A DNA stretch of 64,000 nt from Olleya sp. Bg11-27 (GTDB lineage Bacteria > Bacteroidota > Bacteroidia > Flavobacteriales > Flavobacteriaceae): contig NZ_CP025117.1 in assembly GCF_002831645.1 (NCBI RefSeq), positions 3,797,001-3,861,000 of the forward strand. Direction: 5' to 3'. Numbering within the stretch: the stretch's first letter is position 1; every line of letters starts with the position of its first letter. Made by a program: the position numbers and the translations under genes. The notes beneath the pieces are model-generated. The model saw only the letters and a list, made by a program, of their open reading frames with translations. It had not been told where the DNA came from and searched no databases. This document shows positions 18,041 to 28,172 of this stretch, one piece after another.

Positions 18041-20002
18041 ATGAAAAACACAATTACAATTTTTAACAAAAAACTTAATACAATACTCTACATCGGACTT
18101 TTACTAACTGGTATTCAGTCTTTTGCACAAGACACTATTTATGTAGACAATCAATTATCTTCAAATTGCTCAGGTGACTACTCTATTCTTAATCGAAATT
18201 GTTCGGGTACGGATGGTGATGCCTTTAATACATTAGCTGGTGCCTCAGCAGTCGCTGCTCCGGGAGACACAGTCATTATTCGTGAAGGTATTTTCTCTAC
18301 CCAATTAGCTCCATTACATTCTGGTACGGCATTGGACAGAATAGTGTATAAAAACTTTGATAACGAAGATGTACTGATTACTGGAGTCACACTTTCTCCT
18401 GCTGTTTTGCTTTATGAAGTCGATTATATTACTATTGATGGTTTAAAAATAGAAAATGTTAGACGTTGGCTAAATGCACTTGGAGCAAACCACCTTATCA
18501 TAAAAAATAACACCTTTAAAGATGCAGTTGATGGTGGCGGTAGTTCTAAAACAGGCTTATTTTTTCAAGAATCCGATCACAATAGGATCACAAACAATAT
18601 CATTGATAATTCAACTCAAGATAATATAGCGTTAATTCAATCTAACTATAACTTAATTGATACAAATACAATAACTAATGCAGCACACGTATTATGGACC
18701 ATTAAGTGTAGTAATTATAACGTGATTCGAGAAAATTATTTCCATAATGATTTACAAAAAATAGGCGAAGTTTATGATTGTGCCAATGTAGGTCATGGAG
18801 ACTCTCCTTATTTAAAAATCACATCATTTGATGATACCAAGCACAATGTAATTGAACAAAATATTTTTGCATTCACAACCTCTCCTGTTAATGCCTCTCC
18901 CTATTCTGGTATTCAATATGCGGGTCAAAATGGTATTATTAGAAATAATATTTTTTACGAATGTCAAGGCCCTCCAATATCGTTAACGTTATATTCTAAT
19001 GAAGCGACTTTCAATTATGGAAACAGAATTTACAATAACGATTTCTATAATAATGAATTTGGTGGAATAGACATCTCTGGGTCAACCAGTCATACTTTTT
19101 ATAACCAAGAAATAAAAAATAATATTCTATATAAAAATCAATTTATCCAACGTGATTCACGTTGGTCATGGTATGATGCTCTTGACACTAAACCCGTCCA
19201 AATTTTTACAGGACGAACAACAGATGTTGCTTTAGACAACAATAATATATTCAATTCTCAAATTGATGAATTATATACAATTGCATACGGAAGTCGTAAT
19301 TCTTTATCTAATCCTGATCCAGAATCATTAACATGGTGGGAAACCAATCATCCTCAATTATTTTTAAATAATCTCCAAGCAAATCCTGATTTTGTAGATG
19401 CTTTAGCTTACGATTTTCATTTATCACAAGGCAGCCCAATGATTAATGCTGGTGGATTTTTAACTAACACACCTACCGCTGGGAGTGGAACAACAATGGT
19501 CGTAGCAGATGCTACTTATTTTACTGATGGTTTTGGTATCACTGATTATTATGGAGACACTGTCCAATTACAAGGCCAAACTGTAAGCGCTAGTATTACC
19601 AATGTCAATTACACGACTAATACATTAACATTAAACACCCCATTAACATGGACCGCTGGTCAACTATTAAGCAAAGCATATAAAGGAACAGCACCTGACA
19701 TTGGTGCTTTTGAATATGACGAAAACACACTAAGTACCATCAACCTAGAAGCGGAGAAATCACCTTTTAAAGTGTATCCTAACCCTACATCATCTGAAAT
19801 CACTATAGCATTAAATACTACAGAAACTAGCACTATAACTAACTTATCAATTGTCAATCTATTAGGTACAACTGTTTATTCTAACACCATAAATAACAAA
19901 AAAATAATACCATTTGACATGAAAGACCTGCCAAGTGGTGTTTACTTTTTAAAAATCGATATGAACAATAAACAAGTCGTAAAAAGAATTTTAAAAAAAT
20001 AG
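18041..20002 (+). CDS. Secreted right-handed beta-helix protein with T9SS sorting tail
   Basis: A 653-residue protein with a signal peptide (cleavage near SFAQ), a long Asn/Ile-rich repeat region (about residues 100-360) with parallel beta-helix rungs (NHLIIKNNTFKDA, NRITNNIIDNS, NLIDTNTITNA), and a C-terminal type IX secretion signal (VYPNPTSSEITI near residue 580, ending QVVKRILKK). The N-terminal DGDAFNTLAGASAVAAPGDT is typical of polysaccharide lyase family 6-like or DUF1565 folds. A polysaccharide-acting role at the cell surface is inferred; catalytic residues were not identified. Confidence 0.8.
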   Translation: MKNTITIFNKKLNTILYIGLLLTGIQSFAQDTIYVDNQLSSNCSGDYSILNRNCSGTDGDAFNTLAGASAVAAPGDTVIIREGIFSTQLAPLHSGTALDRIVYKNFDNEDVLITGVTLSPAVLLYEVDYITIDGLKIENVRRWLNALGANHLIIKNNTFKDAVDGGGSSKTGLFFQESDHNRITNNIIDNSTQDNIALIQSNYNLIDTNTITNAAHVLWTIKCSNYNVIRENYFHNDLQKIGEVYDCANVGHGDSPYLKITSFDDTKHNVIEQNIFAFTTSPVNASPYSGIQYAGQNGIIRNNIFYECQGPPISLTLYSNEATFNYGNRIYNNDFYNNEFGGIDISGSTSHTFYNQEIKNNILYKNQFIQRDSRWSWYDALDTKPVQIFTGRTTDVALDNNNIFNSQIDELYTIAYGSRNSLSNPDPESLTWWETNHPQLFLNNLQANPDFVDALAYDFHLSQGSPMINAGGFLTNTPTAGSGTTMVVADATYFTDGFGITDYYGDTVQLQGQTVSASITNVNYTTNTLTLNTPLTWTAGQLLSKAYKGTAPDIGAFEYDENTLSTINLEAEKSPFKVYPNPTSSEITIALNTTETSTITNLSIVNLLGTTVYSNTINNKKIIPFDMKDLPSGVYFLKIDMNNKQVVKRILKK

Positions 20003-20353
20003 AATTAAAATACAATACCAATCGGAGTGTACACCATGTAAAGACTTACCCTGTACATTCCGATGTATTATAATAAAACGACTTTATTGTTTCTCTACTC
20101 AAAAACTTAACATTGGCTACTCAAAAAAAAATAAAAACACTGTCAACTAATATTAACTTGAGAGCAACCTATAGCCAATACTCTAAGTTAAAGGCTTAAA
20201 TCACCACTAGAAATCAGCACGATATTTGAATCCACTTCCATTTCATCTAATGTTAACAACTATCATTTTATTTACTCATAAATAATTGTATTTTTACGGT
20301 GGACTTTTAGCTGTAGTTAAAAGCTGAATTTTCAATAAAATCAAATTAAATTA
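20003..20353. other. Intergenic region with an inverted repeat
   Basis: 351 bp before parA. Arms ATCGGAGTGTACA (about 20022) and TGTACATTCCGAT (about 20053) are complementary at 12 of 13 positions and form a hairpin just after the beta-helix gene; no T-run follows, so termination there is uncertain. The rest is AT-rich with no gene seen. Confidence 0.5.
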
Positions 20354-21118
20354 ATGGGTAAAATAATAGCAATTGCCAATCAAAAAGGTGGTGTTGGTAA
20401 AACAACAACCTCTGTTAACTTAGCAGCTTCACTAGGTGTTTTAGAAAAAAAAGTACTTTTAATTGATGCTGACCCACAAGCTAATGCAACCTCAGGTTTA
20501 GGCATAGATGTAGAGTCTGTAGAAATAGGGACCTACCAATTACTTGAGCATACTAATAGCGCCAGACAGGCTGTTTTAAAAACAGATACACCTAATCTAG
20601 ACATTATCCCTTCGCATATCGATTTAGTAGCGATTGAGATAGAACTTGTTGATAAAGAGGAACGTGAGTATATGCTAAAAAAAGCATTACAAGACATTAA
20701 AGATGATTACGATTATATACTAATAGATTGTGCGCCGTCTTTAGGCTTATTAACCCTTAATGCTTTAACTGCTGCAGATGCGGTAATTATACCAATCCAA
20801 TGCGAATATTTTGCACTAGAAGGTCTTGGTAAATTATTAAACACAGTAAAAAGTGTCCAAAAAATACACAATCCGGATTTAGATATTGAAGGTTTATTGT
20901 TAACGATGTACGATTCGCGTTTACGCTTATCTAATCAAGTTGTTGAAGAAGTTCAAAAACACTTTAATGATATGGTTTTTTCAACCATTATACAACGTAA
21001 CGTAAAACTTAGTGAAGCGCCAAGTTACGGAGAAAGCATTATAAATTATGATGCCTCTAGTAAAGGTGCGAGCAATTATTTAAGTTTAGCGAAAGAAATT
21101 ATTACAAAAAACTCCTAA
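20354..21118 (+). CDS. parA: ParA/Soj chromosome-partitioning ATPase
   Basis: A 254-residue Walker-type ATPase with the deviant Walker A KGGVGKTT at 10-17 (sequence IAIANQKGGVGKTTTSVNLA), LIDADPQANAT near 37, and IIDCAPSLGLL-like LIDCAPSLGLLTLNA in the middle. It acts with ParB in origin segregation. It is the first gene in a seven-gene same-strand run, with parB starting 3 bp later. Confidence 0.96.
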   Translation: MGKIIAIANQKGGVGKTTTSVNLAASLGVLEKKVLLIDADPQANATSGLGIDVESVEIGTYQLLEHTNSARQAVLKTDTPNLDIIPSHIDLVAIEIELVDKEEREYMLKKALQDIKDDYDYILIDCAPSLGLLTLNALTAADAVIIPIQCEYFALEGLGKLLNTVKSVQKIHNPDLDIEGLLLTMYDSRLRLSNQVVEEVQKHFNDMVFSTIIQRNVKLSEAPSYGESIINYDASSKGASNYLSLAKEIITKNS

Positions 21119-21121
21119 TTT

Positions 21122-22036
21122 ATGGCGAAGGCAGTAAAAAAACAGGCTTTAGGACGCGGACTTTCTGCATTATTGAAAGATCCGGAAAATGATATCCAAT
21201 CTGCAAAAGATAAAAATGCAGACAAAGTAATAGGTAATATAGTCGAATTGGATTTAGATTCGATTGAAATGAACCCATTTCAACCACGTACTAATTTTAA
21301 TGAAGAAACACTGCGTGAATTAGCATCTTCTATTAAAGAATTAGGTGTTATACAACCAATTACAGTAAGAAAATTAGGTTTTGAAGATTACCAATTAGTA
21401 TCTGGAGAACGTCGTTTTCGTGCTTCAAAATCAATCGGATTAAAAACAATTCCTGCATACATCAGGATTGCAAATGACCAAGAAAGTCTTGAAATGGCTT
21501 TGGTGGAAAATATCCAACGTCAAGATTTAGACCCAATAGAAATTGCAATGTCATACCAACGTTTAATTGACGAAATTCAATTAACGCAAGAACAAATGAG
21601 CGAGCGTGTTGGAAAAAAACGTAGTACTATTGCTAACTATTTACGTTTATTAAAATTAGATCCAATCATCCAAACAGGGATGCGTGATGGATTTTTATCC
21701 ATGGGTCACGGTCGTGCTATTATTACTATTGAAGATCAAAATATACAGTTAGAAATTTACGAGACTATTTTAACGGAAAAATTATCAGTTAGAGATACTG
21801 AAACTTTAGTTCGTAACTACAACACGACCAAAGAAGTTGTAGTGCCTGTTAAAAAAGAAAAACAAACTGAAGAATTGCCAATATATGTTAAAAAAGGCGT
21901 TAGTGCTTTTTCAGAATACTTTGGACATAAAATCGACGTTAAAGTAGCTAGTAATGGTAAAGGTAAAATCACTATTCCTTTTCATTCTGAAGAAGATTTT
22001 AACCGTATAAAAAAACTAGTAGAAGGTGGTCAATAA
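21122..22036 (+). CDS. parB: ParB/Spo0J chromosome-partitioning protein
   Basis: A 304-residue CTPase/DNA-binding protein with the N-terminal KQALGRGLSALL motif, the ParB nuclease-like box PFQPRTNF, the CTP/arginine box SGERRFRASK, the ENIQRQDLDPIE segment and a helix-turn-helix (GKKRSTIANYLRLLKL). It should load at parS sites near the origin. I did not recognise a parS site while reading the window. Confidence 0.96.
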   Translation: MAKAVKKQALGRGLSALLKDPENDIQSAKDKNADKVIGNIVELDLDSIEMNPFQPRTNFNEETLRELASSIKELGVIQPITVRKLGFEDYQLVSGERRFRASKSIGLKTIPAYIRIANDQESLEMALVENIQRQDLDPIEIAMSYQRLIDEIQLTQEQMSERVGKKRSTIANYLRLLKLDPIIQTGMRDGFLSMGHGRAIITIEDQNIQLEIYETILTEKLSVRDTETLVRNYNTTKEVVVPVKKEKQTEELPIYVKKGVSAFSEYFGHKIDVKVASNGKGKITIPFHSEEDFNRIKKLVEGGQ

Positions 22037-22673
22037 GTCCTATTTTATTTGTTTACTCTTTTGTTTGTTTTGTGCACTATCTTTTGCTCAAGACGACTCT
22101 ACTGCAACACCAGCAGATAGTACTGATCAATCTGAAGAGCTTCCAAAAGTTTTAAAACAAAAGAAAAAAAAGAAAGCTGATAAACCAATTATTATAAACG
22201 CAGACGTTTTAAAAAAACAAAGACCCTATGATCCTTTAGCGCCATCAAAAGCTGCATTTTACTCGGCTATTCTGCCAGGTTTAGGGCAAGCTTACAATGG
22301 TAAATATTGGAAAATACCAATTGTTTATATTGCTTTAGGAACAGGAGTTTATTTTTATGTTGATAACAATAAACAATACAATCGTGTCAGAGATGCCTAC
22401 AAAAGACGTTTAGCAGGGTACACTGATGACGAATTCCAAGGTCGGTTAACAGATGATGGGCTTCGTGAAGCGCAAACAAATTATAGAAGAAACAAAGAAC
22501 TATCCTTGTTAGTTACAGTGGGATTATATGCTTTAAACATTCTTGATGCTAACGTTGACGCGCATTTACTACAGTACAACATTAGTGATGACTTAAGTTT
22601 AAGACCACATTATAAAATTGAAGAATTTGATAATAAAGGACGTGTTGGACTATCTTTAAATTTCCAATTTTAA
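22026..22673 (+). CDS. DUF5683-domain membrane protein
   Basis: A 215-residue protein starting with GTG at 22026 inside the 3' end of parB (11-nt overlap), which supplies an exact signal peptide (cleavage after ALSFAQ). A Lys-rich linker precedes the DUF5683 core: KAAFYSAILPGLGQAYNGKYWKIPIVY, then a transmembrane segment and a central helix region. It is a conserved Bacteroidota neighbour of parAB/dapB/lepB. Its function is unknown. Confidence 0.82.
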   Translation: MVNKSYFICLLFCLFCALSFAQDDSTATPADSTDQSEELPKVLKQKKKKKADKPIIINADVLKKQRPYDPLAPSKAAFYSAILPGLGQAYNGKYWKIPIVYIALGTGVYFYVDNNKQYNRVRDAYKRRLAGYTDDEFQGRLTDDGLREAQTNYRRNKELSLLVTVGLYALNILDANVDAHLLQYNISDDLSLRPHYKIEEFDNKGRVGLSLNFQF

Positions 22674-22680
22674 AATACGC

Positions 22681-23382
22681 ATGAAAATCGCTTTACTAGG
22701 CTATGGTAAAATGGGTAAAGCAATAGAGACTATTGCTTTACAACGTGGACACACCATAGTAATTAAAACATCACGAGACACAAACTACAATATAAAAGAG
22801 GCAGACGTCGCTATAGATTTTAGCGTACCAGCAGCAGCTTTTAATAATATTAGCAACTGTATCAATAATCAAGTTCCTGTAATTTCAGGTACTACCGGTT
22901 GGTTAGATAAATACGATGACATTGTTTCGCTTTGCGAAAAACAAAAAGGGGCTTTTATATATGCCTCCAATTTTAGCTTAGGCGTCAATATCTTTTTTGA
23001 ACTCAACGAAACTTTAGCCAAAATGATGGCTAAGCTTAAGGACTATAAGCTTGATATTGAAGAAATACATCACACCCAAAAATTAGATGCACCAAGTGGT
23101 ACGGCAATTACATTGGCAGAAGGTATTATCAAAAATAATACAAAGTATCAAGATTGGCAATTAGATACTGCTCCAGACAATAGTATTCCTATTATAGCTA
23201 AACGTATTCCTGAAGTTCCTGGAACACATGTTATACGCTACACAAGTCCTATTGACACAATTACAATAGAGCACGAAGCACATAACAGAGAAGGTTTTGC
23301 GTTAGGAGCTGTCATCGCAGCAGAATGGTTAGTAGGTAAAACAGGAGTATTTACTATGAAAGATGTGTTAAATATTGGGTAA
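22681..23382 (+). CDS. dapB: 4-hydroxy-tetrahydrodipicolinate reductase
   Basis: A 233-residue enzyme of lysine and diaminopimelate synthesis. The N-terminal dinucleotide-binding motif GYGKMGKAIE starts at residue 7; DFSVPAAAF and SGTTGW follow; the family signature EIHHTQKLDAPSGTA is present with the catalytic His/Lys region; and the C-terminus has HNREGFALGAV. Short C-terminal arm as is typical for Bacteroidota. Confidence 0.95.
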   Translation: MKIALLGYGKMGKAIETIALQRGHTIVIKTSRDTNYNIKEADVAIDFSVPAAAFNNISNCINNQVPVISGTTGWLDKYDDIVSLCEKQKGAFIYASNFSLGVNIFFELNETLAKMMAKLKDYKLDIEEIHHTQKLDAPSGTAITLAEGIIKNNTKYQDWQLDTAPDNSIPIIAKRIPEVPGTHVIRYTSPIDTITIEHEAHNREGFALGAVIAAEWLVGKTGVFTMKDVLNIG

Positions 23383-23445
23383 CTTTAATAAATTTAACAA
23401 CATTTGCACTTATCAAAGTATTAATAGACAATAATTATTACATAT

Positions 23446-25137
23446 ATGGACATTACACAGTGGATTATCTTTTTCTTAGTTATTCAAGTTTTACATGGAT
23501 TAGCCACGTGGAAATTATATAAAAAAGCAGACCGACAAGCATGGGAAGCTTTTGTACCCGTTTACAATGCTCTAATATTAATGAAGGTTATTAATAGACC
23601 TTGGTGGTGGACAATCTTATTGTTTTTACCCATTGTAAATCTTATTTTATTACCTGTTATTTGGGTTGAGATTGCTAGAAGTTATGGCAAAAACTCTGCT
23701 ATCGATACTTTTCTAGCCATATTTACTTTAGGTTTTTATAGCTTTTATTTAAACTACGTCGCAACAGATATAAACCATATTAAAGAGAGAGATCTACAAC
23801 CGAGAACAGAATTAGGAGATTGGGTAAGCTCTATTTTATTTGCTGTTGTTGCTGCCACTATAGTCCATACGTATTTTATACAGCCATTTGTTATACCAAC
23901 GTCCTCATTAGAGAAAACATTATTAGTTGGCGATTTTTTATTAGTTAGTAAAGTACATTATGGCGCAAGAGCACCACAAACTACTGTTGCTATTCCGATG
24001 ATACACGATGCCCTTCCTGGCACTACAACGCCTTCCTATTTAAAATTCCCACAATTACCAAAATTTAGACTTCCCGCTTTTCAAAGTATAAAACGAAATG
24101 ATATTGTTGTATTTAACTGGCCGGTAGATACTTTAGTGGTTATTAATAATCCTTATGGAGAAGTACGTCACAAACCAATTGATAAAAAAACAAACTATGT
24201 CAAACGTTGTGTTGGTCTACCAGGTGATACTTTATCTATAAAGGATGGATACGTTTATATCGATGGTGTTAAAAATCAACTTCCGGACAGAGCAAAACTT
24301 CAGTTTTTTTATAAAGTAATATTAAAAAATACGACACCAGAGGCTTTATATCAAAAATATAATATTACAGAAAAACAAGAGCGTTACGTCTTTAAAACAA
24401 GTGCTTCAAATTTTAACAAAGCAGAGTTTCAAAACTATTTAAAAGTAAAAAAGATTGACGTTGCTATAACCAAACAAGACTCTTTAGAAGTTAATTTTCT
24501 TGCTAATTTAGATCAAAAGTCTTTTGATTTATTAAAATTAGATATGGCAGAAACAGCCTTGTATGTTAATCTAACAGAAGATTTAGCATCAATAATGAAA
24601 AGTGATCCAGATGTTTTAAGCGTTACTAAAGATTTATCCTCTAGCACAACAGAAAATATTTTCCCTAATGCACCAGGTTACACTTGGAACAGAGACTTTT
24701 TTGGACCGATTTATATTCCGCGAGCTGGAAAAACAATCGCATTAAATTTAGAAACCTTACCGATTTACAAACGTGTATTGACTGCTTATGAAGGGAATAC
24801 ACTTAAGGTTAACGGAAATCAAATTTTAATCAATGATAAAGTTGTAGATTCTTACACATTTAAACAAGATTATTACTGGATGATGGGAGACAACAGGCAT
24901 AACTCTCAGGATGCTAGAATGTGGGGATTTGTTCCCTTTGACCACGTCGTTGGAAAACCTGTATTTGTATGGATGAGTTGGGATAATAATGGCAAAGGAA
25001 TTAATAAAATACGTTGGAATAGACTATTTACCACCGTTGGAGGTGACGGAAAATTGACGTCATACTTTATTCCCTTTTTAGTGCTTTTAGGATTATTTTT
25101 TGGATATAATAAATATAGAAAACGTAAGACCGCTTAA
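23446..25137 (+). CDS. lepB: Signal peptidase I with N-terminal membrane domain and long insertion
   Basis: A 563-residue type I signal peptidase. Residues 1 to about 105 form a DUF5684-like multi-pass domain; the catalytic part starts near 125. The nucleophile is probably Ser154 (IPTSSLEKTLLVGD) and the general base Lys253 (YVKRCVGLPGD). The last box MMGDNRHNSQDAR is near the C-terminus, followed by a final transmembrane helix. About 200 residues are inserted between the Lys box and the C-terminal box. Long LepB forms of this kind are usual in Flavobacteriia. Confidence 0.93.
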   Translation: MDITQWIIFFLVIQVLHGLATWKLYKKADRQAWEAFVPVYNALILMKVINRPWWWTILLFLPIVNLILLPVIWVEIARSYGKNSAIDTFLAIFTLGFYSFYLNYVATDINHIKERDLQPRTELGDWVSSILFAVVAATIVHTYFIQPFVIPTSSLEKTLLVGDFLLVSKVHYGARAPQTTVAIPMIHDALPGTTTPSYLKFPQLPKFRLPAFQSIKRNDIVVFNWPVDTLVVINNPYGEVRHKPIDKKTNYVKRCVGLPGDTLSIKDGYVYIDGVKNQLPDRAKLQFFYKVILKNTTPEALYQKYNITEKQERYVFKTSASNFNKAEFQNYLKVKKIDVAITKQDSLEVNFLANLDQKSFDLLKLDMAETALYVNLTEDLASIMKSDPDVLSVTKDLSSSTTENIFPNAPGYTWNRDFFGPIYIPRAGKTIALNLETLPIYKRVLTAYEGNTLKVNGNQILINDKVVDSYTFKQDYYWMMGDNRHNSQDARMWGFVPFDHVVGKPVFVWMSWDNNGKGINKIRWNRLFTTVGGDGKLTSYFIPFLVLLGLFFGYNKYRKRKTA

Positions 25138-25235
25138 AATACAATTTCGCATTACTGCGAAACTAAAGTATGCTAAATACTCTAGTTTTAATTGCTCTTA
25201 AATAAAACACCATAGTTACCTATTTTCATTACTAA

Positions 25236-25853
25236 ATGAATATACTTATACATCCAACATATTTTCCAAGTATAGCACAGTTTTGTGCTATTGCTAAAGC
25301 TGATAGTGTGACTTTTGAGAAGCATGATAATTTTCAAAAACAAACGTACAGAAACAGGGCATACATTTATGGTGCTAATGGTAAACTACAATTAAGTGTA
25401 CCTGTTATTCATAGCCATAAAGAACGTCAACTATATAAGGATGTAAAAATCAGCGCAAAGGACAACTGGCAATTAGTACACTGGAAAAGTTTAGAGTCTG
25501 CTTATAAAACATCTCCGTATTTCGAGTTTTATGAAGATGAGATTCGTCCCTTATTTCAATTAAAATCAGATTATATTTTTGATCACAACTTAAAATGTTT
25601 CGAAATAATCACAGCATGTTTACAGTTAGAAAGCACACCTAAATTCACTTCTAACTTCGAAAAAACACCAACTGATTTAACAGACTATCGTTACTTATCT
25701 AATGCTAGAAAAGAACAAAACATTCCACTTCCCCCCTATACCCAAGTCTTTGGTGAAAAGCATGGTTATATTAATAATCTGAGCATTCTCGATTTATTAT
25801 TTAATGAAGGAACCAATACACTGAGTTATTTAGAAACGCAAAAACTTCCATAA
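25236..25853 (+). CDS. WbqC-family protein
   Basis: A 205-residue protein of the WbqC family (IHPTYFPSIAQFCAIAKAD, QKQTYRNRAYIYGANGKLQLSVPV, LESAYKTSPYFEFYEDEI). These are glycan-associated proteins of uncertain biochemistry. It lies in the parA-lepB run and is immediately followed by the next gene with a 0-bp gap. Confidence 0.88.
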   Translation: MNILIHPTYFPSIAQFCAIAKADSVTFEKHDNFQKQTYRNRAYIYGANGKLQLSVPVIHSHKERQLYKDVKISAKDNWQLVHWKSLESAYKTSPYFEFYEDEIRPLFQLKSDYIFDHNLKCFEIITACLQLESTPKFTSNFEKTPTDLTDYRYLSNARKEQNIPLPPYTQVFGEKHGYINNLSILDLLFNEGTNTLSYLETQKLP

Positions 25854-26168
25854 GTGATACAGCCAATTACACATTATGGAATCCATTTTGGGCTACCACT
25901 TTTAGTTGCACTGATTTGTTTTAAATCCTATTGGGAAAAGGCCTTTATTATCATGTTATTAGGCTTTTTAATAGATATTGATCACTTACTAGCCACGCCT
26001 ATCTTTTCGCCTAATAGATGCAGTATTAACTTTCATCCCTTGCATAATTATTATGCTATAGCAGTGTATATAGTATTGCTAGTGCCTAAAAAAACAAGAA
26101 TTATAGGACTTGGTTTAGTCATCCATATTATCGCAGATACTATCGACTGTTATTTGATGTCTTATTAA
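25854..26168 (+). CDS. DUF6122-type small membrane protein
   Basis: A 104-residue hydrophobic protein with three to four transmembrane segments and the conserved LIDIDHLLATPIF and HPLHNYYAI motifs with several His/Asp residues that could bind metal. The start is GTG at 25854, directly after the WbqC stop, so translation is coupled. Its end overlaps the convergent nuclease-like gene by 4 nt. Function unknown. Confidence 0.75.
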   Translation: MIQPITHYGIHFGLPLLVALICFKSYWEKAFIIMLLGFLIDIDHLLATPIFSPNRCSINFHPLHNYYAIAVYIVLLVPKKTRIIGLGLVIHIIADTIDCYLMSY

Positions 26169-27181
26169 AAGGAAATTTTAGTAAGGATTGGGTAATGATC
26201 GGAATACTCCACATCATACGTTTTAAAATTATCAACCGTCCAAGATTTATCCACAAGTAAAAAATCTATGCGTAATGGAAAAAACTTAAAATTATAAGTC
26301 CGTCCAAACCCATTTCCTTGTTGCTTAAAACTATCTTTCATGTCTCCCCTTATGGTTTTATACACATAAGAAAACGCAGAGTTATTAAAGTCGCCGCTAA
26401 TAATAACTTTATAAGGACTTTTATTTTTATGCTTTAAAAACAGTTCGGTTTGACTTTGCTGTAATTTAAATGCTTCTCCAATACCATTAATTAATTTTTC
26501 AGAGTTCTCTGTTGTCAAACTTTGCTCTCTAGGATCGATACGTAACGATTGCAAGTGTAAATTATAAACGCGGATAGTATCCTTCCCTTTAACTATATCA
26601 GCAAAAATAGCATTGTTTGCAGTATTAGGGAATTCTACCGAACCTGAATTAATTATAGGAAACTGAGAAAATATAGCTTGACCTACTCTAAACTTTTCAC
26701 CTTCTAATTTTATGTACTTGTATTTATAAAAAGAAAAATCTAAATTGTCTTGCGAGTGGTATTCTTGAATACTTAAAATTTGTGGTTGTTCTTTTTTTAC
26801 AAAATCTACTAACTTTTCATCAATTCCTTTTTCTGGAATCCATTCATATAAATTAAACAAACGGACATTATAATTCATGACTGTCAACCCCTCTATCCCA
26901 TCCGCTTCCCAATTAGAAAACTTATACAATGAACCAAATAAAAAATAACCTATGGATATAACCACTAACGACAATAAGAGCTGTTTTTTAATTTTAAATA
27001 ACCAGTACACAAAAAATAAAACATTAAGTAATATCAAAAAAGGCACCCCCAAACTTAGCACGGATAACGTCGCAAATGTTTTAGGTGGAATATTAGGCAA
27101 TACATAAGAAAGCAAGAGTAAAAAGGCAACAACAGAATTGATGAAGAACACTACTTTTTCGAAAAATGTTAAGTTTTTCAT
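26165..27181 (-). CDS. Membrane-anchored endonuclease/exonuclease/phosphatase-fold protein
   Basis: A 338-residue protein with two to three N-terminal transmembrane helices (about 10-90) and a C-terminal EEP domain: NYNVRLFN near 108, QEYHSQD, LHLQSLRID, the Asp/Asn pair in SGDFNNSAFS, and the final SDHYPI. These are the usual metal and phosphate residues. The active site is likely periplasmic, and the substrate could be nucleic acid, sphingomyelin-like lipid or phosphoester. Confidence 0.85.
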   Translation of the reverse strand: MKNLTFFEKVVFFINSVVAFLLLLSYVLPNIPPKTFATLSVLSLGVPFLILLNVLFFVYWLFKIKKQLLLSLVVISIGYFLFGSLYKFSNWEADGIEGLTVMNYNVRLFNLYEWIPEKGIDEKLVDFVKKEQPQILSIQEYHSQDNLDFSFYKYKYIKLEGEKFRVGQAIFSQFPIINSGSVEFPNTANNAIFADIVKGKDTIRVYNLHLQSLRIDPREQSLTTENSEKLINGIGEAFKLQQSQTELFLKHKNKSPYKVIISGDFNNSAFSYVYKTIRGDMKDSFKQQGNGFGRTYNFKFFPLRIDFLLVDKSWTVDNFKTYDVEYSDHYPILTKISF

Positions 27182-27314
27182 GCTTTATTTTACAAATATT
27201 TGACGACTATTACTTGTTATGGTATTCATCTTTTAATTACTTTTTTATCAAACGTTTCCAAATTATTTATTATCAGTAATGTACAAACTAAAAAACAATT
27301 TAAAAAGAACAACT

Positions 27315-28172
27315 CTATTTACCTGCTTTAAATAAAAACTGTTTCTCTTCTTTAGACAAACTATCATAACCACTTTTACTAATCTTATCTAAAATGATAT
27401 CTATTTTTTTCTGATTATTAAACTGATTAAACTCATCTTTCTTATAACCCGCTACTTTACTTTTTTTGTAAACAGTCTTCATTTTAGGCTTACTATTACT
27501 CTTAAACAAAGTACTTACCCAATCCATAAAACGTTCAAAACTGCCCCCTATATCTTGTCCTTTAGCTAATTGCTTGGCATATAAAAAGCCTAAAGCTGCA
27601 CCACCCAAATGTGCTAAATTACCACCGGCATTATTACCTCCAATAATATTTAAAACATCAAAAGCAATAATAGCTGTTCCAATCCACCATAGTTTTAAAT
27701 TAAAAGTAAAAAAAGGCATCTCTTTATTAGGCATATAGGTACATAAAAAGATAAGTATCGCTCTAATACCAGCCGATGCGCCAATTAAATATGCCGTATC
27801 CGAAAATATTTGTGGTAATACATTATAACCAAATAAGAACGTCACTCCTCCAGCAATAATGCCCATAAAATAGATATTCAAAGCCATTTTTGGTTTAAAT
27901 AAATTTAGCATCATACGACCTAAAAAGAACAACCATAACATATTAAATAAAATATGTATCGGATCAAAATGAAGAAAGCCATAAGTTATAATAGTCCATG
28001 GTTTATATAAAAAACCATAGATATCACTTGGCAAGTATAACCACGTAAAAAAACTAGGAATAACACGTCTAAATATAATAGCAAATAAAAATACAACAAC
28101 ATTAATTGCTATTATTTTTTCTAAGACATTAAGTCTAGCATATTTATATTTTAGTTGTTCTAATTGACTCAT
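27315..28172 (-). CDS. Rhomboid family intramembrane protein, second copy
   Basis: A 285-residue multi-pass protein with the rhomboid core: the HILFNMLWLFFLG helix, GASAGIRAIL (nucleophile Ser in GASAG; canonical is GASG) and NLAHLGGAALGF (catalytic His). The C-terminus has about 80 cytoplasmic residues rich in Lys. Its start directly follows the stop of the other rhomboid gene, so the two form a tandem pair. Protease activity is probable, but the altered GASAG box leaves some doubt. Confidence 0.85.
   Translation of the reverse strand: MSQLEQLKYKYARLNVLEKIIAINVVVFLFAIIFRRVIPSFFTWLYLPSDIYGFLYKPWTIITYGFLHFDPIHILFNMLWLFFLGRMMLNLFKPKMALNIYFMGIIAGGVTFLFGYNVLPQIFSDTAYLIGASAGIRAILIFLCTYMPNKEMPFFTFNLKLWWIGTAIIAFDVLNIIGGNNAGGNLAHLGGAALGFLYAKQLAKGQDIGGSFERFMDWVSTLFKSNSKPKMKTVYKKSKVAGYKKDEFNQFNNQKKIDIILDKISKSGYDSLSKEEKQFLFKAGK

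Noticed and set aside
20354-22036. Replication origin next to parAB
   Set aside because: No dnaA, DnaA-box cluster or parS-like palindrome was recognised; parAB alone does not place the origin here.
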